A DNA stretch of 64,000 bases from Sedimenticola thiotaurini (lineage in GTDB: Bacteria; Pseudomonadota; Gammaproteobacteria; Chromatiales; Chromatiaceae). Numbering within the stretch: the stretch's first letter is position 1; the number at the start of each line of letters is the position of its first letter. The stretch is taken from contig NZ_CP011412.1 in assembly GCF_001007875.1 (NCBI RefSeq), positions 2,542,001 to 2,606,000 on the forward strand, read 5' to 3'. The notes beneath the pieces were generated by a model. The model made no database searches. It was not told where the DNA came from and saw only the letters and a program-made list of their open reading frames with translations. Below are positions 21,145 to 33,040 of this stretch, piece by piece. The position numbers and the translations under genes were made by a program.

Positions 21145-21168
21145 CCCGCCCCTGTCGGCGGGTTTTTT
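21145..21168 (+). terminator. Rho-independent terminator after rpmBG
   Basis: CCCGCC (21145-21150) pairs with GGCGGG (21157-21162) over a six-base loop and is followed by six Ts. It lies 56 bp after the rpmG stop, and an A-containing left flank may also give weak termination for the opposing zinc-ribbon gene. Confidence 0.9.
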
Positions 21169-21239
21169 GTCCCTGAAACAGTTAACCAATGATCATGGCC
21201 ACTGACAGGAATCTTATTGGGATACAATCCCGGCAGCTG

Positions 21240-21770
21240 TCAGTCCGCCTTGCTTGAACCGCGATGGTAGGTGGTACCGTGGCACTTGGCGCAGGGCGGG
21301 ATACGTCCCGCCTTGTGGAAATGGAGCTCCTTACCGCACTGATCACAGACCAGCGTGCCGGGCCCGGTAATCTCACCGGTGCGGTAGACGGCCGCCTCAC
21401 TGGCCTGAGTGGCGAAACGCTCCAGCTCCAGTCGGGTTCGATCGGCCACTGATGCGAACAGCTCCATCAGACGCCCCTCGATCAACTGCACATCGAACTT
21501 GAACCAATCCCTGAACTCATCGCCGGTCTCAGTCAGATAGTGGGCCGCGTCTTTCATATCCCGCTCCACATAGGCGGCAATCTTCTCCGCCTCTTCCCGG
21601 GTCAGCTCATTCAGCTCCACCGCCTTTTCCCGGGCCGTCTCCAGGCTCTTTTTCAGGGTAGGCAGCGTTGTCTTTTCCGCCTTGCTGATCACCTCGTCTA
21701 CATACTCCAGCATACGCTCGTAGGCGTCCACCATACGCTCTACCGGATCTTTCTCTTCTTTATCACTCAT
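21240..21770 (-). CDS. Zinc-ribbon protein, YbeL-like (DUF1451)
   Basis: This 176-residue protein has a long, highly charged helical N-terminal region (about 1-125) and a C-terminal zinc ribbon with two Cys pairs: CDQCGKELHFHKAG and CAKCHGTTYHRG. Both features and the length match the DUF1451/YbeL family, of unknown function. In E. coli ybeL also lies beside leuS-lptE-holA, as here, where it diverges from leuS over a 275-bp spacer. Confidence 0.88.
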   Translation of the reverse strand: MSDKEEKDPVERMVDAYERMLEYVDEVISKAEKTTLPTLKKSLETAREKAVELNELTREEAEKIAAYVERDMKDAAHYLTETGDEFRDWFKFDVQLIEGRLMELFASVADRTRLELERFATQASEAAVYRTGEITGPGTLVCDQCGKELHFHKAGRIPPCAKCHGTTYHRGSSKAD

Positions 21771-22012
21771 AACCGATCCTTACCTCTGTTTTACTTATCG
21801 GATCCGGGACCCTGCCCCATATCCTTCTATCCGGACATCTCTTCACTTATCTTTGTACACCAAGTACACCAGAACACAAGATGGCTGACCATTTTTGCCC
21901 ACTAAACCCTGATCCAGGTAAAAATACCGGCAGAGACGCCACCGCCACCCGGAAACCGGGCGACGATATACCTTCATGTCTACCCTGCCGTAGGGTATCC
22001 TTGTCGGTTTAA

Positions 22013-24646
<2,634 letters not shown>

Positions 24647-24689
24647 ACGTCAAGGGAGCAGACCGCGTCTACAGAACCGGGAGAGATTC

Positions 24690-25190
24690 ATGGTCGGCAA
24701 AAAGATTTATCAATGGGTCCTGCCGCTGCTGGCGCTGGCCCTGTTGCAGGGCTGCGGCTTCCAGCTCCGGGGCGCAATTGCCCTCCCCAGTCACATCGCC
24801 CCGGTCTATATCCAGGGCCTGGGCGAATACGATGACCTGCGCCTGGAACTGACCCAGATATTCAGTTTCAGCGACATCCAGGTGGTCACCGATCCCCAGG
24901 CTGCCGCCAGTACGCTGAAGATCAGCAACCGCTCCAGCGACCGACGGGTGCTGTCAGTGGATGGGAACGGCAACGTGGCCGAGTATGAGCTGCACGAGGG
25001 TGCGCGCTTCAGCCTGGTGGCAACCGATGGCACCGTGCTGGTGGAAGCCCAGCCGGTAAATACCATTACCACCTATCTGAATTCGGAGACTGAAGTGCTG
25101 GGCAAACAGCAGGAAGAGGGCAGTCTGCGCAGGGACCTGCGGCGCGACCTGGCATCCCAGATCATGCGGCGCCTGCAGGCACAGCTGTAA
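24690..25190 (+). CDS. lptE: LPS-assembly lipoprotein LptE
   Basis: LptE is an outer-membrane lipoprotein that plugs the LptD barrel and helps insert lipopolysaccharide. The 166-residue protein has a lipoprotein signal with lipobox LLQGC (Cys at about residue 22), then GFQLRG, the normal start of the mature protein. The ATG at 24690 follows GGGAGAG, 43 bp after leuS. The leuS-lptE-holA order is strongly conserved. Confidence 0.95.
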   Translation: MVGKKIYQWVLPLLALALLQGCGFQLRGAIALPSHIAPVYIQGLGEYDDLRLELTQIFSFSDIQVVTDPQAAASTLKISNRSSDRRVLSVDGNGNVAEYELHEGARFSLVATDGTVLVEAQPVNTITTYLNSETEVLGKQQEEGSLRRDLRRDLASQIMRRLQAQL

Positions 25191-25208
25191 ACGAAGACCA
25201 CCGAACCG

Positions 25209-26234
25209 ATGCGCGTCCGCCCCCACGAACTGGCCAGCCATATCGAGCGCAAGGGTATCGCCCCGATCTACCTGATCAGCGGCGATGAACCACTGCAGAT
25301 GAATGAAACAGCTGACGCGGTGCGATCCGCGGCACGGGCCCAGGGCTTCAGTGGCCGGGACATTCTGGATGCCGGCAGCCGCTTCGACTGGAATGAGTTA
25401 ACCGCCGAGGCGAACAGCCTGTCGCTGTTTGCCGAAAAACGGATTATCGATCTGCGTATCCCCTCCGGTAAACCGGGCCGGGAGGGCGGCAAGGCGTTGA
25501 CCGAATACGCCGCCCGGCCACCTGAAGACACCCTGCTGCTGATCACCCTGCCGAAACTGGACAAGGGCCAGGTGAGCAGTAAATGGCTGAAGTCACTGGA
25601 GAGCCGGGGCGTGTTTGTGCAGATCTGGCCGATCGAAGGCAGCCGTCTGTACCCCTGGATTGAACAGCGCATGCGACAGGTCGGTCTGACGCCCGGTCCC
25701 GAGGTGGTAACCATGCTGGGGGAACGGATTGAGGGTAACCTGCTGGCGGCCGCCCAGGAGATCGACAAACTCCTGCTGCTGCACGGCAGCGGCGTGATCA
25801 CTCTGGAGCATCTTCAGGAGTCAGTTGCGGACAGTGCCCGTTACGATGTCTACGGTCTGGTGGACGCCGCCCTGGAGGGCAGCCTGGGACGTGTGGTGCG
25901 CATGCTCAACGGCCTGAAGGCAGAAGGCACACCGGCACCGGTAGTGCTCTGGGCCCTGACCCGGGAGATCCGGATGCTCTGCTCGCTGGCCCAGCAGGTG
26001 GGACAGGGTCGTTCGCCGCACCAGGTCGTAGCCGCTGCCCGGGAGGTCTGGGACAAACGCAAGCCACTGGTCAGCAAGGGTCTGCAACGGCTGACCCTGG
26101 GGCAGTGGCGCCACCTGTTGCAGCTGTGCGGCCTGACCGACCGGGCCATCAAGGGCCAGGACAAGCAGGACCCATGGCTGCTGCTGCAACGCATCTGCAG
26201 CGGTATGGCCGGCGCCCCGCTGTTCGACGTATAA
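25209..26234 (+). CDS. holA: DNA polymerase III delta subunit
   Basis: The delta subunit is the wrench of the clamp loader that opens the beta sliding clamp. The 341-residue product has the family N-terminus (RVRPHELASHIERKGIAPIYLISGDEPLQ, shown here in two halves: RVRPHELASHIERKG and IAPIYLISGDEPLQ) and the three-domain helical layout. It starts 18 bp after lptE. Confidence 0.96.
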   Translation: MRVRPHELASHIERKGIAPIYLISGDEPLQMNETADAVRSAARAQGFSGRDILDAGSRFDWNELTAEANSLSLFAEKRIIDLRIPSGKPGREGGKALTEYAARPPEDTLLLITLPKLDKGQVSSKWLKSLESRGVFVQIWPIEGSRLYPWIEQRMRQVGLTPGPEVVTMLGERIEGNLLAAAQEIDKLLLLHGSGVITLEHLQESVADSARYDVYGLVDAALEGSLGRVVRMLNGLKAEGTPAPVVLWALTREIRMLCSLAQQVGQGRSPHQVVAAAREVWDKRKPLVSKGLQRLTLGQWRHLLQLCGLTDRAIKGQDKQDPWLLLQRICSGMAGAPLFDV

Positions 26235-26318
26235 ACCCGGGACAGATTGCTCACCCAACCCGGACACAATTTGCTAGACTGCACCCATTTCCAGCGAATA
26301 CCAATCAGCGTGAACCCC

Positions 26319-27590
26319 ATGTCCAGCGATATCAAAGACATTACCGCCTATATGACCGATCTCGGGCGCCGCGCCCGGGCCGCATCGCGCCACCTGGCAG
26401 CCGCCCCCACCGGCCTTAAAAATACCGCCTTGCAGGCTATTGCCGATGACCTGCAGGCCAACCGCGAAACCCTGATGCAGGAGAACCGGCGCGACCTGGA
26501 GGCCGGCGCAGCCAAGGGTCTGGACAGCGCCCTGCTGGATCGGCTGGAACTCACTCCGGCGCGCATCGACAGCATGATCGAAGGCATCGAGCAGATCATC
26601 GCCCTGCCCGATCCCATTGGTGAGATCTTTGACCTGAACTACCGTCCCAGTGGTATCCAGGTGGGCCGTATGCGGGTGCCTCTGGGCGTGGTCGGTATCA
26701 TCTACGAGTCCAGACCCAACGTCACCGCCGATGCGGCGGCGCTGTGCCTGAAATCGGGCAATGCCACGGTACTGCGCGGCGGCTCGGAGGCGTTTCACTC
26801 CAACCAGGCGATCGCCGCCAGCATCCAGCGCGGCCTGCAGCAGGCCGGCCTGCCCGGCGATGCGGTACAGGTGATCGCCACCACCGACCGGGCAGCGGTC
26901 GGCGCCATGATCACCATGCCGGAGGCGATCGACGTGATCATCCCCCGGGGCGGCAAGGGGCTGATCGAGCGTATTTCCAACGACGCCCGGGTACCGGTCA
27001 TCAAACACCTGGACGGCATCTGCCACGTCTATATCGACGACCAGGCCGACCCCGCAAAGGCGTTCGATATCGCCGTCAATGCCAAGACCCAGCGCTATGG
27101 CACCTGCAACACCATGGAGACCCTGCTGGTGGCCGAGGCGATCGCCGAACAGATACTGCCGACCCTGGCGGCGGCTTATGCCGAGCACGGCGTCGAACTG
27201 CGCGGCTGCGCGCGCTGCCGGGAGATTTTGCCCGACTGCCGGCAAGCCACCGACAGCGACTGGGATACCGAATACCTGGGGCCGATCCTGTCGATCCGGG
27301 TAGTTGAAGGACTGGACCAGGCGATTGACCACATCAGCAGTCACAGCTCCGGCCATACCGAGTCCATTGTGACCGAGAACTACAGCCGGGCGCGTCGCTT
27401 CCTCACCGAGGTGGACTCCAGCTCCGTGATGGTCAACGCCTCGACCCGCTTTGCCGATGGTTTCGAGTATGGTCTGGGGGCGGAGATCGGTATCTCCACC
27501 GACAAGTTCCACGCCCGTGGCCCGGTGGGGCTGGAGGGTCTCACCTCGGTTAAATATATTGTCCTTGGCGATGGCCACATTCGCACCTGA
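26319..27590 (+). CDS. proA: Gamma-glutamyl phosphate reductase
   Basis: ProA reduces gamma-glutamyl phosphate to glutamate semialdehyde with NADPH, the second step of proline synthesis. The 423-residue protein has the aldehyde-dehydrogenase fold. The catalytic Cys lies in [12 protein letters not shown], and [21 protein letters not shown] and [17 protein letters not shown] are family signatures. The ATG at 26319 gives [12 protein letters not shown]. It starts 85 bp after holA and abuts nadD. Confidence 0.97.
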   Translation: MSSDIKDITAYMTDLGRRARAASRHLAAAPTGLKNTALQAIADDLQANRETLMQENRRDLEAGAAKGLDSALLDRLELTPARIDSMIEGIEQIIALPDPIGEIFDLNYRPSGIQVGRMRVPLGVVGIIYESRPNVTADAAALCLKSGNATVLRGGSEAFHSNQAIAASIQRGLQQAGLPGDAVQVIATTDRAAVGAMITMPEAIDVIIPRGGKGLIERISNDARVPVIKHLDGICHVYIDDQADPAKAFDIAVNAKTQRYGTCNTMETLLVAEAIAEQILPTLAAAYAEHGVELRGCARCREILPDCRQATDSDWDTEYLGPILSIRVVEGLDQAIDHISSHSSGHTESIVTENYSRARRFLTEVDSSSVMVNASTRFADGFEYGLGAEIGISTDKFHARGPVGLEGLTSVKYIVLGDGHIRT

Positions 27591-27629
27591 ATGCAGCCGC
27601 CCCGGAACCGGGACGCTGCGGGTACAGCC

Positions 27630-28244
27630 ATGATCGGGGTACTCGGCGGCACCTTCGACCCGGTTCACTACGGTCACCTGCGCACGGCACTGGATGTGCA
27701 GCAGCTGCTGGGACTGGAGCAGGTCCGCCTGATTCCCCTGCGCGACCCACCGCACCGGCCACAACCGGCCCTGGCACCCGCCGACCGGCTGGCCCTGTTG
27801 CACGCCGCCGTGGATGACAATCCCCGGTTCCGCATCGATCCCCGGGAACTGGAGCGAAGCGGCAAATCCTATACCCTGGACACGCTGCAATCACTCCGGG
27901 CCGAACAACCCCACACCACCTTCTGTCTGTTGCTGGGTGGGGACGCCTTCCACGGCTTCCCCCACTGGCACCGGCCGGATGATATTCTGGAGCTGGCCCA
28001 TCTGGTGGTGATGCAACGCCCCGGTGAACCGGACCCTCAGCATTATCCTGACCGTATCACCCACGACCCGGCGGCCCTGAAACGGCAGACAGCGGGCCTG
28101 ATCCTGCCCCTGCCGGTCACCCAGCTGGAGATCTCCGCAACCCGGATCCGGGAGTTGCTGCGCCAGGGTCACTCCCCGCGTTACCTGCTGCCGGACGCCG
28201 CGCTGGAACTGATCCAACAGCGCCGATACTACCAGGCCGGGTAA
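27630..28244 (+). CDS. nadD: Nicotinate-mononucleotide adenylyltransferase
   Basis: NadD adenylates nicotinate mononucleotide to form deamido-NAD in NAD synthesis. The nucleotide-binding motif GGTFDPVHYGH opens the protein and ISATRIRELLRQG lies near the C-terminus. The ATG at 27630 fits the family start (204 residues). Another in-frame ATG at 27591, immediately after the proA stop, would add 13 residues and translational coupling. The proA-nadD-rsfS order is common in gammaproteobacteria. Confidence 0.95.
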   Translation: MIGVLGGTFDPVHYGHLRTALDVQQLLGLEQVRLIPLRDPPHRPQPALAPADRLALLHAAVDDNPRFRIDPRELERSGKSYTLDTLQSLRAEQPHTTFCLLLGGDAFHGFPHWHRPDDILELAHLVVMQRPGEPDPQHYPDRITHDPAALKRQTAGLILPLPVTQLEISATRIRELLRQGHSPRYLLPDAALELIQQRRYYQAG

Positions 28245-28318
28245 ATACCGGTGGCGGCCACCGTTTTAATATAAAATTGACTGAACACCATTCACGACCA
28301 ACCACAGCGCAGAGAGAT

Positions 28319-28678
28319 ATGCAGATAGACGAACTTCGCGACCTGATACTGAAAATTCTCGACGACATGAAGGCACTTGATGTAAAAGTACTGGATGTCC
28401 GGGGCAGGACCAGCATCACCGACCTGATGATTATTGCCAGCGGCACCTCCAACCGGCACGTCACATCCATCGCTGAAACCATCGCCTTCCAGGCCAAGGA
28501 GGCGGGCGAGCCCCCCCTGGGCGTCGAAGGATTGAAAGAGGGCGAATGGGTACTGGTGGATCTCAACGGTGTGGTGGTGCACATCATGCAGACCAAGGTC
28601 AGGGACTTCTACCAGCTGGAGCGGCTCTGGGACCTGGATACCCCCGCGGACAGCGAGCAGGGCGTGACCCGTCACTGA
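28319..28678 (+). CDS. rsfS: Ribosomal silencing factor RsfS
   Basis: RsfS binds L14 on the large ribosomal subunit and blocks subunit joining when nutrients are scarce. The 119-residue protein has the family core IADLMIIASG-like segment (ITDLMIIASGTSNRHV), GVEGLKEGEWVLVDL and VVHIMQTKVRDFYQLERLW. The ATG at 28319 follows AGAGAG. It is downstream of nadD; rlmH, normally the next gene, is separated here by a regulator and a small membrane protein. Confidence 0.95.
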   Translation: MQIDELRDLILKILDDMKALDVKVLDVRGRTSITDLMIIASGTSNRHVTSIAETIAFQAKEAGEPPLGVEGLKEGEWVLVDLNGVVVHIMQTKVRDFYQLERLWDLDTPADSEQGVTRH

Positions 28679-28707
28679 CGCCCCGGCCTGTTCAGTAAAA
28701 CCAGCCA

Positions 28708-29679
28708 ATGGATCGTTTCGATCGCATCTTTGATCTGCACAAACTACTCAGTAACGCCCGTTACCCGGTACCCCGTCAGCGCATCGAGCAGGAGCTGGAG
28801 TGCTCCCGCGCCACCGCCAAGCGGATCATTGAGGCGATGCGGCTCTATCTCAATGCGCCGATCAGGTACAACCGGGAACTGAACGGCTACTACTATGACC
28901 CGGACGACGGGGAGATGTATGAGCTGCCCGGCGTCTGGTTCAACAGCAGCGAACTACACGCCCTGCTGAGCGCCCAGCAGTTGCTGCAGAATGTCCAGCC
29001 GGGCCTGCTGGAACAGCAGCTGGCACCACTCAAAAGTCGCATCGAGTCACTGCTCAGTGCCCAGGGCATGGGAGCCAGATCCCTGTCCCAGCGGGTGCGC
29101 ATCCTGCGGGCGGCCTCCCGTCCGGCGGGGGAACAGTTCCAGACCATCAGTACCGCCCTGGCACAGGAGCGCCAACTCCGGATCAGCTATTATCAGCGCA
29201 ACAGTGACCAGACCAGCCAGAGAACAGTGTCGCCCCAGCGTCTCACCTACTACCGGGACAACTGGTATCTGGATGCCTGGTGCCATCTCCGGGAAGGGCT
29301 GCGCACCTTCGCCCTGGACGCAATCGAAAACGCTCGCCTGCTGCCGGACACAGCCACCCGGATCGATGAGGCGACCCTGGACCAGCACTTCAACGCCAGC
29401 TACGGCATCTTCTCCGGTGAAGCGGAACAGACCGCCCACTTGCGCTTTCATCCGCTCCGGGCGCGCTGGGTGGCCCGGGAGACCTGGCACCCTCAGCAAC
29501 AGGGCCGATTCACCGACACCGGTCACTACGAGCTCAAATTCCCCTACGGCAAGGAGCAGGAGCTGCTGATGGACATCCTCAAGTATGGCGCCGACGTGGA
29601 GGTGCTGGCCCCCCACTCCCTGCGTCAACAAGTCCAGCAACAACTCACCAAGGCGCTGCACCAGTACAGGAAAAAATAG
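28708..29679 (+). CDS. WYL-domain transcriptional regulator
   Basis: This 323-residue protein has an N-terminal winged helix-turn-helix of the DeoR/HTH_11 type (about residues 1-60, IFDLHKLLSNARYPVPRQRI and SRATAKRIIEAM). A WYL domain (about 140-215) contains RQLRISYYQRN-like and RLTYYRDNWYLDAWCH segments, and a C-terminal WCX-type extension (about 240-320) follows. WYL domains bind ligands, in some cases nucleic acids, and control diverse genes including DNA-damage and phage-defence genes. No defence genes are nearby. It lies between rsfS and rlmH, with its target unknown; autoregulation or control of the next small gene is possible. Confidence 0.85.
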   Translation: MDRFDRIFDLHKLLSNARYPVPRQRIEQELECSRATAKRIIEAMRLYLNAPIRYNRELNGYYYDPDDGEMYELPGVWFNSSELHALLSAQQLLQNVQPGLLEQQLAPLKSRIESLLSAQGMGARSLSQRVRILRAASRPAGEQFQTISTALAQERQLRISYYQRNSDQTSQRTVSPQRLTYYRDNWYLDAWCHLREGLRTFALDAIENARLLPDTATRIDEATLDQHFNASYGIFSGEAEQTAHLRFHPLRARWVARETWHPQQQGRFTDTGHYELKFPYGKEQELLMDILKYGADVEVLAPHSLRQQVQQQLTKALHQYRKK

Positions 29680-29783
29680 ACTACACTTTCCGAACCCGGT
29701 TCTCTATAATGAACGGGATTCCCCTTAATGGAGAATGGTCCCGACCTCCGGGCCTGATAAGACGACTTGCATGGAATGCCACT

Positions 29784-30011
29784 ATGTCGACTGCGGAAAA
29801 CCGTTCCAAGCTGATACAGGGACTCAGCCTGCTGTTCGTGCTCTGGTTGTGTCTCTGGCTGATTCTTCTCGGCCTGCTGCCCCGTAACTACTACACCACC
29901 AGCTTCTTCCTGCTGGGTATCCTGCCCGTAGTGGGCTGGTTCGCCATCCAGCCACGGCGTATCACCTGGTTCCTGGCAATCCTGTTCGGCGTCAATCGAC
30001 TGGGGGATTGA
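29784..30011 (+). CDS. Small two-helix membrane protein of unknown function
   Basis: This 75-residue product has two hydrophobic helices: about residues 13-33 (LSLLFVLWLCLWLILLGLL) and 38-56, with further hydrophobic residues at about 61-70. The ATG at 29784 is chosen because the hydrophobic segment follows soon after; an in-frame ATG at 29709 would add 25 poorly conserved-looking residues. No family was recognised. It sits between the WYL regulator and rlmH on the same strand. Confidence 0.6.
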   Translation: MSTAENRSKLIQGLSLLFVLWLCLWLILLGLLPRNYYTTSFFLLGILPVVGWFAIQPRRITWFLAILFGVNRLGD

Positions 30012-30106
30012 TCCGGCATTCGCTGCCCGGCGGTCAACCCACGCCCCGTTCCCTGTTACAATACGCCCGGCCACCCCGTCCATAACAACCCTGGCAAGAC
30101 CAATCC

Positions 30107-30577
30107 GTGATCATTCACCTCATCTCCGTCGGAAACAAAATGCCCCGCTGGGTGCAGGAAGGTTATTCAGAATACGCCAAACGCCTGCCATCGGAATGCA
30201 GCCTCAACCTGCTGGAAATCGCACCCGGCCACCGGGGCAAGAGCGCCGACGTGAAACGTACCGTGCGGGATGAGGGTGAACGGATGTTAAAAGCCATTCC
30301 CAAGGGGTGTCGTACGATCGCCCTGGACGTCACCGGCAAGGCCTGGAGTACCGAACAGCTATCAGGCCGGATCGGCCAGTGGATGGCGGCGGGACCGGAC
30401 ATCGCGCTCCTGATTGGTGGCCCGGAGGGACTGGCCGACGCTTGCCTGCAACAGGCCGAACTACGCTGGTCCCTGTCGCCACTCACCCTCCCCCACCCCT
30501 TGGTGCGGGTGGTCGTGGCAGAACAGTTGTATCGCGCCTGGAGCCTGTTACGCAATCATCCCTACCATCGCGCCTGA
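30107..30577 (+). CDS. rlmH: 23S rRNA pseudouridine-1915 N3-methyltransferase
   Basis: RlmH methylates pseudouridine 1915 in helix 69 of 23S rRNA using S-adenosylmethionine and has a trefoil-knot SPOUT fold. The 156-residue length is normal. Motifs are GNKMPRWVQEGYSEYAKRL at the start, LLIGGPEGL for AdoMet binding, and the C-terminal YRAWSLLRNHPYHR substrate region. The final residue is Ala rather than the usual Glu/Gly variants. Confidence 0.97.
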   Translation: MIIHLISVGNKMPRWVQEGYSEYAKRLPSECSLNLLEIAPGHRGKSADVKRTVRDEGERMLKAIPKGCRTIALDVTGKAWSTEQLSGRIGQWMAAGPDIALLIGGPEGLADACLQQAELRWSLSPLTLPHPLVRVVVAEQLYRAWSLLRNHPYHRA

Positions 30578-30776
30578 AACGCGAACCGCCTCCCAGCCCG
30601 CGGCACCACGGGGGATTCTGTACTGTCTTTCAATCCCGCTCTGGTGTAGGGTTAACGGTCGAGGCCACTGAAATCCCCCGGCAAGGCCGGAGTGTAAATC
30701 GGGACTCGATAATAATTCAAAAACGCGCTGTTAAAATAACGACCGGTTTATCCAGCAGCAAAGACACGGGCTTAGC

Positions 30777-31361
30777 ATGCAGCCGCTGATTTATCTCGCC
30801 TCTCAATCACCACGCCGGCGTGAACTCCTGTTGCAGATCGGGGTCCACCACACTGTGGTCGGCACGAATATCGACGAGACGCCGTTACCGAATGAAGCGC
30901 CCGCAGAGTATGTCATCCGCATGGCACTGGAGAAGGCGCGGGCAGGCCGTCAGGCCACCGGGCAAAAGGCACCGTTGCCCATACTTGGGGCCGACACAGC
31001 GGTGGTGGTGAACCAGCGTATCCTGGGTAAACCACGCCATCGGGAAGATGCCCTGGCGATGCTGGAACAGCTCTCCAACACCACACACAAGGTGCTTACC
31101 GGTGTCGCCCTGATCGGTCAGCGGGAAGAGACACGTCTGAGTGTCAGCAAGGTCAGTTTCCGACCCATCAGCCCCCCGGAGGCCGCCGCCTACTGGGACA
31201 GCGGCGAGCCCCGGGACAAGGCGGGCAGCTATGCTATTCAGGGTATTGGAGCACTGTTCATCTCCCGGCTGGAGGGAAGTTTTTCAGGCGTCATGGGGCT
31301 CCCGCTGTTCGAAACCGGCGAACTGTTGCAGCGGGTAGGGATCACTCCCCTACAATACTGA
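30777..31361 (+). CDS. maf: Maf-family nucleotide pyrophosphatase
   Basis: This 194-residue Maf protein hydrolyses non-canonical or dTTP/UTP nucleotides, a house-cleaning activity. It has [10 protein letters not shown] near the N-terminus, the catalytic Asp in [10 protein letters not shown], and [15 protein letters not shown]. The sequence resembles the YhdE subgroup (dTTP/UTP pyrophosphatase), which in E. coli and Pseudomonas is also upstream of rng. It is 14 bp before rng. Confidence 0.93.
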   Translation: MQPLIYLASQSPRRRELLLQIGVHHTVVGTNIDETPLPNEAPAEYVIRMALEKARAGRQATGQKAPLPILGADTAVVVNQRILGKPRHREDALAMLEQLSNTTHKVLTGVALIGQREETRLSVSKVSFRPISPPEAAAYWDSGEPRDKAGSYAIQGIGALFISRLEGSFSGVMGLPLFETGELLQRVGITPLQY

Positions 31362-31374
31362 TTAAGGACACTCC

Positions 31375-32829
31375 ATGAGCGAAGAGATACTGGTCAATGT
31401 AACACCACCCGAAACCCGGGTCGCGGTGATTGAAAACGGCGTGGTGCAGGAGATCATCATCGAGCGCACCCAGCGTAAAGGGCTGGTGGGTAATATCTAC
31501 AAAGGCAAGGTGTGCCGGGTACTGCCGGGTATGCAGGCAGCCTTTGTGGATATTGGCCTGGAGCGCGCCGCCTTTCTGCACGCCTCGGATATCAGCAACG
31601 GTGATTCGCTCAACAGCGACAGTGACATTAACACCCTGGTCCGGGAGGGTGCTGAAGTGATCGTCCAGGTGGTAAAGGATCCCCTGGGCACCAAGGGCGC
31701 CCGCCTCACCACCCATATATCCATCCCCTCCCGTTATCTGGTTTTCATGCCGGAGCTGGCCAATATCGGCGTATCCCAGAAAATCGAGGACGAAACCGAG
31801 CGCAACCGGCTGCGCGACATCGTCACCGGATTTGTTGGCGACCTCTCCCTGAGTGGAAACTTCATCATTCGCACCGCCGCCGAAGGGGTGGACGAGGAGA
31901 CGCTCAAATCGGACATCCGCTTCCTCACCCGGCTCTGGCACGCCATCCAGGACCGGCTGCAGACTTCGCCGGTACGTCAACTGATCCACGAAGACCTGCC
32001 CCTCTACCTGCGCTCTCTGCGGGACCTGATCACCGCCGATGTGGAGCGGCTGCGGATCGACTCCCGGGAGAGCTGGCAGAAGCTGACCCAGTTTGCCGAA
32101 AAACTGATTCCCGACAGCCCGGTAAAGATCGAATACTACCCCGGTGAACGCCCCATATTCGACCTGTACGGGGTGGAGGACGAGATCCAGAAAGCCCTGG
32201 AACGGAAGGTGGTACTGAAATCCGGCGGATACCTGATTATCGACCAGACCGAGGCGATGACCACCATCGACGTCAATACCGGCGCCTTTGTCGGGCACCG
32301 TAACCAGGAAGAGACCATCTTCAAGACCAATATGGAGGCGGCCCAGGCGATCTGTCGGCAACTGCGCCTGCGTAACCTCGGTGGCATCATCATTATTGAC
32401 TTCATCGACATGGTGGAGGAGGAGCATAAACGCCAGGTCCTACGGGCGCTGGAAAAGTGTCTGGCCCACGATCATGTCAAGACCCACATCACCGAAGTCT
32501 CTTCACTGGGCCTGGTGGAGATGACCCGCAAACGGACCCGGGAGTCACTGGAACATATCCTCTGCGAACCCTGCCCCTGTTGCGGCGGTCGCGGCTCTCT
32601 GAAAACCGCCGAAACCACCTGTTACGAAATCTTCCGGGAGATTCTACGGGAAGCGCGCCAGTTTGATGTGGAATCCCTGCTGGTGCTGGCCTCCCAGGAG
32701 GTGGTGGACCGGCTGCTGGACGAGGAGTCAGCTGCACTGGCCGAGCTGGGCAGTTTTATCGGCAAGAACATACGGCTGCAGGCGGAATCACTGTACAGCC
32801 AGGAACACTATGATGTGGTGCTGATCTAG
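31375..32829 (+). CDS. rng: Ribonuclease G
   Basis: RNase G is an endonuclease of the RNase E/G family that matures the 5' end of 16S rRNA and cuts some mRNAs. The 484-residue length matches RNase G and excludes the long RNase E C-terminal scaffold. It has an S1 domain (about 38-128), catalytic aspartates in TTIDVNTGAFVGH and IIIIDFIDM, and the zinc-link CPCCGGRG. An AAGGA site precedes the ATG. Confidence 0.96.
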   Translation: MSEEILVNVTPPETRVAVIENGVVQEIIIERTQRKGLVGNIYKGKVCRVLPGMQAAFVDIGLERAAFLHASDISNGDSLNSDSDINTLVREGAEVIVQVVKDPLGTKGARLTTHISIPSRYLVFMPELANIGVSQKIEDETERNRLRDIVTGFVGDLSLSGNFIIRTAAEGVDEETLKSDIRFLTRLWHAIQDRLQTSPVRQLIHEDLPLYLRSLRDLITADVERLRIDSRESWQKLTQFAEKLIPDSPVKIEYYPGERPIFDLYGVEDEIQKALERKVVLKSGGYLIIDQTEAMTTIDVNTGAFVGHRNQEETIFKTNMEAAQAICRQLRLRNLGGIIIIDFIDMVEEEHKRQVLRALEKCLAHDHVKTHITEVSSLGLVEMTRKRTRESLEHILCEPCPCCGGRGSLKTAETTCYEIFREILREARQFDVESLLVLASQEVVDRLLDEESAALAELGSFIGKNIRLQAESLYSQEHYDVVLI

Positions 32830-33040
32830 GAACGAAAGACACCATGCTGATATCCCTCGACGGAGGCCATTTTTTGTTCTTCGCAGCTTCGCAACAACGC
32901 CGCAGAACCGCTCCCGGCGACCTATCCCGGGTGGCCACCAGAAAGCCGGGGCGCCGCCCGAAAAATGTAGCGCCGCCCTGTCCAAGCAGGATCACACCAT
33001 GCCGGGCCATGCCTCCCCAGGTTGCTGACGGGCCCTGAGC

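Noticed and set aside
26274-27890. 538-residue reading frame on the minus strand
   Set aside because: It is antisense to proA and nadD, which are certain; no family signature is visible.
31342-32427. 361-residue reading frame on the minus strand
   Set aside because: It is antisense to rng and the end of maf, with no start signal or recognisable motif.
32844-33038. 64-residue reading frame between rng and yhdP
   Set aside because: Arg/Pro-rich translation, no ribosome site and no recognisable family; treated as non-coding spacer.
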